Positions 7,255 to 14,290 of a DNA stretch of 14,290 nt are shown here, one piece after another. The DNA is from Pseudomonadales bacterium (GTDB lineage Bacteria; Pseudomonadota; Gammaproteobacteria; Pseudomonadales; Azotimanducaceae). The notes under the pieces were generated by a model that was given only the letters and a program-made list of their open reading frames with translations, searched no databases and was not told the DNA's origin. The stretch spans positions 1-14,290 of the forward strand of contig JAGWBL010000008.1 in NCBI GenBank assembly GCA_021295935.1, given 5' to 3'. How positions within the stretch are numbered: the stretch's first letter is position 1; each line of letters opens with the position of its first letter. The position numbers were made by a program, and so were the translations under genes.

Positions 7255-7765
7255 ACTGATCCATCCGGAGCTGGTCAACCTGCGTGACATCCATTTGCCA
7301 GTCGAGCCCGGTTGGTGGCCGCCGGCGTACGGATGGTGGATTGTCGCTGCCATATTGGCACTCGTTGCGGCATGGGCCATCTTGTGGGGAACTCGACGAC
7401 GACGGCAACTCGCTCCCTACCGACAGGTGAGGCGAGAGGCTCGGTACCTGACGAAGCAACGGCTGGAACTCATGCTTGATGCGCGAACCTACGCCGACTC
7501 CGTGAACGCACTCTACAAACGGGTGCTTGTGCACGTCGAACGGCGTGGCGACGCAGCGGGCTTGTACGGCCAACCGTGGTTGCTGTTCCTTGCGGATCGG
7601 TTCCAGCACTCGGGCTTTCTGCAGAGGGCTGGAACTTGCTTGGGCTCCGAACGGTACGAGCCGCGCGCCTTGGACGACTCACAACTTCCAGACCTGGTGA
7701 GGGAGACACTTGCGGGAATCAAGCCTCCGTCCCGCAGGGCTGCAAGCAGGCCGAATCATGGTTGA
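7247..7765 (+). CDS. DUF4381 domain-containing membrane protein
   Basis: A small membrane protein found in MoxR-Bat operons between the DUF58 and VWA genes; its biochemical role is unknown. The 172 residues begin with the family hallmark LRDIHLPVEPGWWPPAYGWW (12-31), directly followed by one transmembrane helix (about 31-48) and an Arg-rich flank (TRRRRQ). By the positive-inside rule this puts the C-terminal helical domain (about 55-165) in the cytoplasm, where it could meet MoxR or DUF58. ATG 7247 overlaps the DUF58 stop by 8 bases, and its own stop overlaps the following VWA gene by 8 bases, so all three are probably translationally coupled. No damage is seen. Confidence 0.88.
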   Translation: MSELIHPELVNLRDIHLPVEPGWWPPAYGWWIVAAILALVAAWAILWGTRRRRQLAPYRQVRREARYLTKQRLELMLDARTYADSVNALYKRVLVHVERRGDAAGLYGQPWLLFLADRFQHSGFLQRAGTCLGSERYEPRALDDSQLPDLVRETLAGIKPPSRRAASRPNHG

Positions 7766-8720
7766 GTTCGCGTGGCCAGCGGCGCTTGGCTTGGTCGTGG
7801 CGCCGTTGCTTGTCCGCTGGTTTCTTCCTGTTGCAGAGCGATCGGAGCGTGCCCTCTTCGTGCCTAACGTGACGGAGTTTCGGATCGCCGGCGCGTCCAG
7901 CGGGCTGGCCGGCCGTTTCAGGCGCTGGCTCATTCTGATGGTGATGTTTCTCTCGTGGATCTTGCTTGTTGCCGCAATCGCGCGCCCGCAATACGTTGGC
8001 CAGCCCACGGCCATTCCGACCTCCGGAAGGGATCTCATGCTTGCCATCGATGTCTCGGGGAGCATGGGCGTAGAAGACATGTACGACGATGCCAAGCGCG
8101 AGACGCGTCTGGATGCGGTCAAGCGGGTGGCCGCCGAATTCATTGACCGGCGTGAGGGCGACCGCGTGGGCCTGATCGTCTTCGGCACACAACCTTACTT
8201 GTACGTGCCTCTGACCTTTGATCGCAAGACAGTGGGAGAAATGCTCGACACCCTGGAACACCGGATCGCTGGCGGACGCACGACCATCGGCAACACCATC
8301 GGACTGGCGATTCACCACTTGAAGGAACGGCCGGATGGTGATCGAGTCGTTGTTCTGCTGACCGACGGCGCGCACAACGAGGGCGATCTCTCGCCTTCAC
8401 AAGCAGCTAGCCTCGCCTCAAGCTTTGGTGTGCGCATCCACACGATTGGGGTGGGTAGTTCCTCCACAACCTTCTTCTCGTCCTTGTCGCTGGACGAGGC
8501 AAGCCTCCGGCACATCGCGGCAACCACGCGAGGAACCTACTATCGAGCGAGCGACCCCGACATGCTTGAGGATGAGAATGCAGAGATCTCCCGGATGGAA
8601 CCCGTGCAACAGGACCCCGAAACCTTTCGACCCATTCAGTCGGTGCTGCACTGGCCGTTGGGGCTCGCTATCGCCGGATTTCTGACTGCTATTGGGCTGT
8701 CCATGAGAAACTATGCTTGA
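7758..8720 (+). CDS. VWA domain membrane protein, BatA-like
   Basis: A membrane-anchored von Willebrand factor A protein, expected to bind a divalent metal and to interact with MoxR and other Bat proteins. From ATG 7758 it has 320 residues. There is a hydrophobic N-terminal BatA segment (about 4-23), a second membrane helix (about 57-75, LILMVMFLSWILLVAAIA), the VWA domain (about 91-275) and a C-terminal helix (about 299-315). The metal site (MIDAS) looks complete: DVSGS (D98, S100, S102), Thr in GGRTTIG (about 175) and D203 in LLTDG. An in-frame ATG 16 codons upstream is less likely, because starting at 7758 gives the usual family N-terminus and an 8-base overlap with the DUF4381 gene. The end overlaps the next VWA gene by 8 bases. 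Confidence 0.92.
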   Translation: MVEFAWPAALGLVVAPLLVRWFLPVAERSERALFVPNVTEFRIAGASSGLAGRFRRWLILMVMFLSWILLVAAIARPQYVGQPTAIPTSGRDLMLAIDVSGSMGVEDMYDDAKRETRLDAVKRVAAEFIDRREGDRVGLIVFGTQPYLYVPLTFDRKTVGEMLDTLEHRIAGGRTTIGNTIGLAIHHLKERPDGDRVVVLLTDGAHNEGDLSPSQAASLASSFGVRIHTIGVGSSSTTFFSSLSLDEASLRHIAATTRGTYYRASDPDMLEDENAEISRMEPVQQDPETFRPIQSVLHWPLGLAIAGFLTAIGLSMRNYA

Positions 8721-10497
8721 CGTGCTTGATTCCTTTCAGTTTCTGCGGCCATGGTGGTTGCTTCTCTTGGTCGCCGTGCCGGTCATTCTCCTGATCCATA
8801 GGCATGGCCTCCGAACCCGAAGCGACTGGACCAACGTCATTGACGAGTCTCTCCTGGATGTTCTTGTCGAAAAGGGCGCCTCGAGAGAATCCAAGCTCTC
8901 GATAGCGTCCCTAGCCATCGCGGCTGCGCTTGCTTCCTTGGCCATGGCAGGACCCGCATGGAAAGTGCTTCCCAAACCCATCTACGAACGAGTTGACCAT
9001 TTGGTCATAGCCCTCGACCTTTCGATGAGCATGGCAATACGCGATGTCGCGCCCAGTCGACTTGAAGTGGCGAAAAGGAAGATCCGTGACCTGATGCGCA
9101 GTCGCGACGAAGGGTACTCCGCCTTGGTCGTCTTCGCAGGCGACGCTCATGTGGTGACTCCATTGAGCAATGATCGCGAAGCGCTCCTCAACCTTCTGGA
9201 GCCGCTCGAACCTGAGCTGATGCCCATTCCGGGTAGCAAGCCCGAAGACGCGCTGCGCCTGTCGGTCGACTTGCTGTTGAACGTGAATTCGCCGAATGGC
9301 ACGATCCTCTTGATCACGGACGGCATCGACCGCCTCACCGAGCTGGCCGAGTTTGCGGACTTGTCGTACGAAATCGCGATCCTGGGCGTAGGGACTGCCG
9401 AAGGAGGTCCGATCCCGACGATTGAACGCGACGGTTCCATGACACACCTCAGGCATGGGGGGCGCGTGGTCAATGTCCCCGTGGATGCAGACCGCTTGGA
9501 ACAAGCGGCGAACCTGACCTCGGGGTCTTTTCGCATGGCGACGGTCGGAGATTCCGATCTTCGCGATTTGCTACGGGCAGGCAGCAGCGTCGACACGACG
9601 ATTGTGACGGAGCGAGAGTTCGACGTGTTGCAGGACGCAGGCCATTGGCTCCTGATTCCACTGTTGCTGCTCGCCGGAGCCGCTACCCGGCGAGGAGTGC
9701 TGGCTGTGGCGCTCTTGGCGGTCGCGCCTTACTCCCACAGCGCGTGGTTCGACGACCTGTGGCAACGCAGGGATCAGCAAGGGCATGCTGAGCTTGCGGA
9801 AGGGAATGCCGAGGCTGCAGCGGAGCTGTTCGAGAGCAAGGAGTGGCAGGCGGTCTCCAAGTACCGAGCGGGTTTGTTCGAGGAGTCTGAACGCGGGTTC
9901 TCGGAAATCGATTCGATAGCGGCCCAGTTCAATGCCGCGAACGCGCTCGCCCATCAGGGCAAGTTCGCAGATGCGATCAAGGCCTACGAGCATGTACTGG
10001 AAAATCAACCGGATCATCAAGACGCGGACTTCAATCGAGATCTGGTTGCTCGCTTGTTGCTTGAGAGCTCCCAGCCGGAGCAATCGGCACCACAAGATCA
10101 ATCGCCATCGATGCGCGGTGCAGTTCCTCAGCAAGGCGAGGAGATGCCACAGGGAGGAGGAGCATCGGGGAACTACTCGCAGGCCAACCCCGACGGCTAC
10201 GACCCCATGTTCGATGAGTTTCGCACCAACGAATTCGGTCTTGAAGACTCGTCCGACGAGTCATCGGATCCGCTGGCACAGGGTGAGCCAGAGACTGAGG
10301 CGGCGGATCCGGTTGAGGTGCCGATCGCGGCACATCAGAGTCTGGAAATGAGGGAGGCCGAAGAGGCTCTTCAGCGGTGGATGCGTTCCATGCCGAACAC
10401 ACACAACCTGCTTCTCTACAACAAGTTTCGGCTCGAGTCGCAGAGGCGAATCGACTCCGGCGAATACCGGCCGAGGAGAGGGGCTGAACCTTGGTAG
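8713..10497 (+). CDS. VWA-TPR membrane protein, BatB/BatC-like fusion
   Basis: Combines a BatB-like VWA domain with a BatC-like tetratricopeptide region in 594 residues. In some bacteria these are two genes; the fused form is common in proteobacterial Bat operons. Order: membrane helices at about 14-29 and 63-79; VWA domain about 94-290 with DLSMS (D102, S104, S106) and D203 in LLITDG; helices about 312-341; TPR-like helices about 345-450 (for example FNAANALAHQGKFADAIKAY); an acidic Gln/Ser/Gly/Pro-rich linker about 452-540; and a basic C-terminus with LLLYNKFRLESQRR. The usual MIDAS threonine position reads PIPGSKPEDAL, so Ser175 replaces Thr. ATG 8713 overlaps the BatA-like stop by 8 bases, and the stop overlaps batD by 7. 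The function of the TPR part is inferred as a protein-protein contact. Confidence 0.92.
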   Translation: MLDVLDSFQFLRPWWLLLLVAVPVILLIHRHGLRTRSDWTNVIDESLLDVLVEKGASRESKLSIASLAIAAALASLAMAGPAWKVLPKPIYERVDHLVIALDLSMSMAIRDVAPSRLEVAKRKIRDLMRSRDEGYSALVVFAGDAHVVTPLSNDREALLNLLEPLEPELMPIPGSKPEDALRLSVDLLLNVNSPNGTILLITDGIDRLTELAEFADLSYEIAILGVGTAEGGPIPTIERDGSMTHLRHGGRVVNVPVDADRLEQAANLTSGSFRMATVGDSDLRDLLRAGSSVDTTIVTEREFDVLQDAGHWLLIPLLLLAGAATRRGVLAVALLAVAPYSHSAWFDDLWQRRDQQGHAELAEGNAEAAAELFESKEWQAVSKYRAGLFEESERGFSEIDSIAAQFNAANALAHQGKFADAIKAYEHVLENQPDHQDADFNRDLVARLLLESSQPEQSAPQDQSPSMRGAVPQQGEEMPQGGGASGNYSQANPDGYDPMFDEFRTNEFGLEDSSDESSDPLAQGEPETEAADPVEVPIAAHQSLEMREAEEALQRWMRSMPNTHNLLLYNKFRLESQRRIDSGEYRPRRGAEPW

Positions 10498-12191
10498 GCA
10501 AGTGGGTCGTGGCGCTGGCTGCACTTGTTCTTGCGGCGCAGGGGCTGGCAGCGATCAGCGCAAGCGTGGACCGGAGCGTGGTGGAGGAAGGCAGCACCTT
10601 CCGACTCACCATCGAATCCGATGGCGCCGCCGTCACTCCCGAGGCTCTGGATGTGCTTCGGACGGATTTCCGGATCACTGGGACACGTGAAGCCTCGAGC
10701 TTCACTTTTTTGAACGGCGTCCAGTCGGTATCGAAGAAGGTCTTCGTCACTCTGTTGCCCAACCGAACCGGAAAGCTGGACATCCCGTCCATCGAGGTAG
10801 GTGACGACCGAACGGATCCCATCTCGATTACGGTCATCGGCTTGAGTTCCGAACTCAGGCAACGGATTTCGGAACACGCATTCATTGAGATCGAGGCCGA
10901 ACCCAGGTCCCAGTTCGTTCAAGCTCCCATTCGGGTGGTGCGGCGGCTGTACTACTCCGCCAGCGCAAAGATCGCCAGCTCGCTGCCGAGCTTGGACAAC
11001 CTGCCAGAAACCCGCGTCATCGTGACGCAGGCCGACCAGACCACCAATGCGGAACTCGATGGCAGGAGCTACAACGTGGTTTCCCAGGCGTTCACGATCT
11101 ATCCGGAGAAGAGTGGAGCGCTGGTGCTTCCCTCCTTCACGGTGCGGGTCTACTTGCGCAGTCCTGACATGCGGCGCCAGTTCCAGGAGCGTCGCATCAC
11201 GTCCGAACCGGTGCACTTGGATGTCTTGCCGATCCCGGATGCATACCCACCGGACCAGCCTTGGTTTCCGGCGTACGACATCGAGATGGATCGAATGCTT
11301 GATCCGGAAGATCTGAGCGCCGTGGAGGTCGGAGCCACCATTCGAGACGAGGTTTCCCTCGTGGCAGTGGGTTTGTACGGCGCTGCCATCCCTCCCATCA
11401 GCTATCGGGTACCGGACGGAGTTCGCATCTACGTCGACAGTCCGAGGACGGCGGACGGAGTGCGCGACGGAGAATCGGTAGGCAACTACTTCCAGAACAC
11501 GAACATCGTCGTGACCAAACCTGGTGAGTGGGTGATCGATCCGGTGGAAATCACTTGGTGGAATCTGTCAGAGCAGAGAGTGGACCAAGTCTTGTTGCCG
11601 GAGATCAGGATCGCGACCAAGGTTGCGCCACCCATCGGCGAAGCGCGTGCCCAGCCTCCTTCGAGTCCGAACGAGAGTCCCGGCTTCAGTCAAGACTCCA
11701 ATCCCGAACCGCGGGCAAGGGAAACGGCCGGCACTCCCGCAAGCAGCGCCATTGCGCACGACGGTTCTTGGCTCTTGCTTGCCGGGGTCGGAGTAGCGGG
11801 AGCGCTTCTTGGCGCCATGGCGGCGGTACTCATCGGAAGGCTTGACCTGCCGACCTCCCCGAAGCGGGGGGACGCCCAGCGGACGCCTTCCGCCAGGAAA
11901 TTTGCAAGCCGACTTCAGAATGCCGATCCTGCAGCGAAGAAGCGGCTGCTGGTCGATTGGGTGGCGGCAAACCTGGAAGTGGATGCACTCACTGCTTCCC
12001 GCGTCATTCGTTCGGACTCGGAGGGCGAGGCGATTCTGCGCAGCCTGAACTCGGCGATCTACGGGCGCGGGTCTACACAGTCGGATGTTTCCGCCGCACA
12101 GATCATTCCTTTTGCACAAGAGCTGCTCAAGACTGCCCGGTCGAAGTCGGTTCTGGTCCCCGGACTCTACGAAATCCAACCTGCTTCCTGA
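10491..12191 (+). CDS. batD: BatD-family protein
   Basis: BatD proteins are mostly extracytoplasmic, membrane-anchored, beta-rich partners of the VWA Bat proteins; the name comes from Bacteroides aerotolerance, and the role elsewhere is uncertain. The 566 residues begin with a signal peptide (about 1-23, hydrophobic VVALAALVLAAQGLAA). A long periplasmic beta-sandwich region follows, starting ISASVDRSVVEEGSTFRLTI, which is the typical BatD opening. A Ser/Pro/Glu-rich linker (about 385-420), one transmembrane helix (about 425-445, LLLAGVGVAGALLGAMAAVL) and a cytoplasmic helical tail of about 120 residues complete it. The TTG start at 10491 is supported by a purine-rich GGAGAGGGG about 8 bases upstream and a 7-base overlap with the preceding stop. 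It is the last gene of the operon and converges on pepN. Confidence 0.9.
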   Translation: MVGKWVVALAALVLAAQGLAAISASVDRSVVEEGSTFRLTIESDGAAVTPEALDVLRTDFRITGTREASSFTFLNGVQSVSKKVFVTLLPNRTGKLDIPSIEVGDDRTDPISITVIGLSSELRQRISEHAFIEIEAEPRSQFVQAPIRVVRRLYYSASAKIASSLPSLDNLPETRVIVTQADQTTNAELDGRSYNVVSQAFTIYPEKSGALVLPSFTVRVYLRSPDMRRQFQERRITSEPVHLDVLPIPDAYPPDQPWFPAYDIEMDRMLDPEDLSAVEVGATIRDEVSLVAVGLYGAAIPPISYRVPDGVRIYVDSPRTADGVRDGESVGNYFQNTNIVVTKPGEWVIDPVEITWWNLSEQRVDQVLLPEIRIATKVAPPIGEARAQPPSSPNESPGFSQDSNPEPRARETAGTPASSAIAHDGSWLLLAGVGVAGALLGAMAAVLIGRLDLPTSPKRGDAQRTPSARKFASRLQNADPAAKKRLLVDWVAANLEVDALTASRVIRSDSEGEAILRSLNSAIYGRGSTQSDVSAAQIIPFAQELLKTARSKSVLVPGLYEIQPAS

Positions 12192-12199
12192 TCCCACCT

Positions 12200-12215
12200 C
12201 GTCTGGTGCCAGGCG
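12200..12215 (+). terminator. Possible terminator hairpin after batD
   Basis: CGTCTG (12200-12205) and CAGGCG (12210-12215) pair with one G-T wobble around a four-base loop, starting nine bases after the batD stop. There is no T-run after it, so it would be a poor intrinsic terminator. It lies in the 77-base space between convergent batD and pepN, where some terminator is expected. Confidence 0.25.
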
Positions 12216-12268
12216 TGCAGCAGGTGTCCAAGTTGGAGTCGTTCGTCTGCCTCCAGGGACGAAGCCGG

Positions 12269-14290
12269 TCAGCCCCAAGCGTCGGGTGCGTTCTCCAATG
12301 AACGGTCCACCTTGTCGATCACTTCCTTCGAGGTGGCCAGCGATCGCACTCGTCGCAACTCGCCAACAATCAGTTCCTGACGTCGGCTGTCGATGTCGTT
12401 CCACTTGCTCATTTCCGTCATCAGAAGGCTGGCAATGTGGCCGTTTTCCTTGTCGTAGTCGAGCGTCCGGTCCGCTACATATCGGTAACCAGCACCGCTC
12501 GGGTCGTGGTAGGCGCTCACGTCCTGAAGAATCAGTCCGCCGTAGAGCGCTCGGGCGAAGTTCGGGTTTTCTGCCTTGAAGCCCTCGTGGTTCCGCAATC
12601 GTTCCACTCGCTGCAGTCCACCAGGTCTGGTGCACGCGCCCTGCAGGCGAAACCATTGAAGAAGGACGAGCTCCTCGTGCTTCCATTCCCTGTAGAGATC
12701 CTCAAGCAGGTTCCGCCGACCTCTGTCGTCGATTCCCTCCAATTCAATGAGTTGCTGCAGCGCCATGCTCCGATCCGTGAGATTGTCCGCCTCGCGAAGG
12801 CATCGAACGAGCCAGTCGCTTAGTTCCCCGACCTCGGATCTCGGCGTGCCGATGCGCAGGAACTTCATTGCAGTTGCCCGCAACGTCCGACGGGCAGAAG
12901 CCTCCTTCGTGTGAACGTATGCCCCTGGCGGAGAGTTGGCTTCCACCAGTTCTCGCCAGTCGTCGCGAAGCCGACTTGCCATGGCACGCATCAAGGTGTT
13001 GGTGCGATCGCGGATGGCAAAGATGTCAGTTCCCTTCCGCAGTCGCAGGGTCTCAAGCGGGGATGGCACATGCAGCGCCGCACAGATCAGCGCCTTCGTT
13101 TCGCCGTCGTCGGGAGCCTGCTTCGCCTGCTCGACGAGAGTTGCTGCCAGATCAAGCACGGTGGACGTGTCGGCTTCATCGTCAGCGAGTGCCAGATCGA
13201 ACAGCGTTCTCGCTGCGTCGCATCGGGCAAAGCCGTCGGTGTCTTTAACAGCGAGGTGCGTGAGAGTCTCGGCCGTTCGCTCGTAAGTCACGTTGACGGG
13301 AGCCGAGAATCCCCGCAGAAAACTGATCGCCGCACCTGCAGGGACGCCCTTGAATCTGACATGAGATACAGGCTGGGTGACGCTGAGCACCACGGTGCCG
13401 TCCCGATTGGGATTGTCGTGAGCGATGGCAGTATCCAACTCCACTCTGTAACCGTTCGCGCGCCCCTCGACTCCCAACACTTCCCTTCCGTGCGAGTCGA
13501 CGATCCCGAGGGCGACGGGAACGTGAAACGGCTTCTTGATTGGTTGGCCCGGTGTGGGCGGGCATGTCTGCTTGATCTGCAGATCGACATGCCCGTTGAA
13601 CCGGCTTTCCTGCACCGTCAGTTCAGGCGTTCCTGACTGGGTGTACCAGCGTCGGAACTGTTGCAAGTCCGTGCCTGACGCGTCTTCCATGCATCGCACG
13701 AAGTCCTCGGTCGTCGCGGCGCTGCCGTCGAATGTCTCGAAGTATTGGTCGGTGCCTCTTCGAAACTTCCTTTCGCCCAGACTCGTGTGCATCATGCGAA
13801 CGACTTCGGCACCCTTGTTGTAGACGGTCGGCGAATAGAAGTTGTTGATCGCGGAGTACTGCTCCGGTCTGACGGGATGGGCGAGCGGGCCAGCATCCTC
13901 GGGAAACTGAAGCAATCGAAGGGTCTGCACATCCTCGACTCGCTTGACTGCACGAGACGACAAGTCGCCGCTGAACTGGGAGTCGCGAAAAACCGTGAAT
14001 CCCTCCTTGAGTGACAACTGGAACCACTCTCGGCATGTGACGCGATTGCCGGACCAGTTGTGGAAGTACTCGTGGGCCACAACTCTCAGCACCCGATCGT
14101 ACGCCGCGTCGGTGGCCGTGTCGGGGGAAGCGAGCAACGCTGTCGTGTTGAAGATGTTGAGGCCCTTGTTCTCCATGGCGCCGAAGTTGAAGTCCGGCAC
14201 CGCGACGATCATGAAGATCTCCAGGTCGTACTCCCTTCCGTACCGCTCCTCGGCCCACCGCATCGCGGTCTTGAGCACGTCCATGGCGTG
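12269..14290 (-). CDS. pepN: Aminopeptidase N (M1 family), C-terminal part; 5' end outside the window
   Basis: A zinc aminopeptidase that removes N-terminal residues from peptides in the cytoplasm during protein turnover. About 673 C-terminal residues are present; the frame runs off the right edge (an ATG at 14284 is internal), and the family is about 870-890 long, so roughly the first 200 residues are missing. Counting from that ATG, the substrate-recognition motif GAMEN is at 35-39. The zinc motif HEYFHNW starts at 71, with the third zinc ligand Glu 94 in LKEG, exactly 18 residues after the second His. Tyr155 in SPTVYNKGAE matches the transition-state tyrosine. The sequence follows E. coli PepN closely through SQSGTPELTV and on to the C-terminal helical domain, ending ENAPDAWG. 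No lesions are seen. It is transcribed toward batD with a 77-base convergent spacer. Confidence 0.95.
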   Translation of the reverse strand, partial: HAMDVLKTAMRWAEERYGREYDLEIFMIVAVPDFNFGAMENKGLNIFNTTALLASPDTATDAAYDRVLRVVAHEYFHNWSGNRVTCREWFQLSLKEGFTVFRDSQFSGDLSSRAVKRVEDVQTLRLLQFPEDAGPLAHPVRPEQYSAINNFYSPTVYNKGAEVVRMMHTSLGERKFRRGTDQYFETFDGSAATTEDFVRCMEDASGTDLQQFRRWYTQSGTPELTVQESRFNGHVDLQIKQTCPPTPGQPIKKPFHVPVALGIVDSHGREVLGVEGRANGYRVELDTAIAHDNPNRDGTVVLSVTQPVSHVRFKGVPAGAAISFLRGFSAPVNVTYERTAETLTHLAVKDTDGFARCDAARTLFDLALADDEADTSTVLDLAATLVEQAKQAPDDGETKALICAALHVPSPLETLRLRKGTDIFAIRDRTNTLMRAMASRLRDDWRELVEANSPPGAYVHTKEASARRTLRATAMKFLRIGTPRSEVGELSDWLVRCLREADNLTDRSMALQQLIELEGIDDRGRRNLLEDLYREWKHEELVLLQWFRLQGACTRPGGLQRVERLRNHEGFKAENPNFARALYGGLILQDVSAYHDPSGAGYRYVADRTLDYDKENGHIASLLMTEMSKWNDIDSRRQELIVGELRRVRSLATSKEVIDKVDRSLENAPDAWG

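Noticed and set aside
5385..12191. A new defence or toxin system built on MoxR plus VWA proteins
   Set aside because: MoxR-VWA pairs do occur in defence-like ternary systems, but gene order, DUF58, DUF4381 and BatD identify this as the widespread Bat-type operon, and no effector or nuclease gene is present.

Overview
This is a moderately GC-rich, gene-dense bacterial chromosomal window. A quinone-linked (class 2) dihydroorotate dehydrogenase, an E. coli-type aminopeptidase N, and a MoxR / DUF58 / DUF4381 / VWA / VWA-TPR / BatD gene order together point to Pseudomonadota, most likely Gammaproteobacteria. I cannot place it more finely. There are no rRNA or tRNA genes, CRISPR arrays, insertion sequences or phage genes.

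Layout. (1) 73-3616, plus strand: a RimJ/RimL-like GNAT acetyltransferase, an S9-family (acylaminoacyl-peptidase-like) serine peptidase and a D-alanine--D-alanine ligase-type ATP-grasp enzyme. They are joined by ATGA and GTGA stop/start overlaps. The peptidase gene is broken: three closely spaced shifts of the same sense and one in-frame TGA lie between about 1629 and 1841, while the catalytic domain downstream is well preserved. (2) 3641-4651, minus strand: pyrD, converging on ddl across a short palindrome that looks like a terminator. (3) 4652-5384: the only long gap, about 730 bases with no gene I can defend, holding one strong hairpin and the start regions of two divergent genes. (4) 5385-12191, plus strand: six tightly packed genes forming a complete MoxR-Bat (aerotolerance-type) operon: AAA+ ATPase, DUF58 protein, DUF4381 membrane protein, BatA-like VWA protein, BatB/BatC-like VWA-TPR fusion and BatD. 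Three consecutive junctions overlap by exactly 8 bases and the fourth by 7. (5) 12269-14290, minus strand: the C-terminal three quarters of pepN, running off the right edge and converging on batD.

How the genes work together. The Bat operon probably encodes a membrane-anchored assembly in which the cytoplasmic MoxR ATPase remodels or loads VWA-domain proteins through their metal (MIDAS) sites. BatD and the TPR region probably give the periplasmic and interaction surfaces. The exact physiological role of these systems is poorly settled. pyrD and pepN are housekeeping genes for pyrimidine synthesis and peptide turnover. The GNAT-peptidase-ligase trio looks like one transcription unit, so damage to the peptidase could affect ligase expression.

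Nothing in the window is a clearly new system. The observations most worth a second look are the multiply disrupted peptidase between two intact coupled genes, the unexplained gap with its hairpin, the repeated 8-base overlaps, and the VWA-TPR protein's altered metal-site residue.
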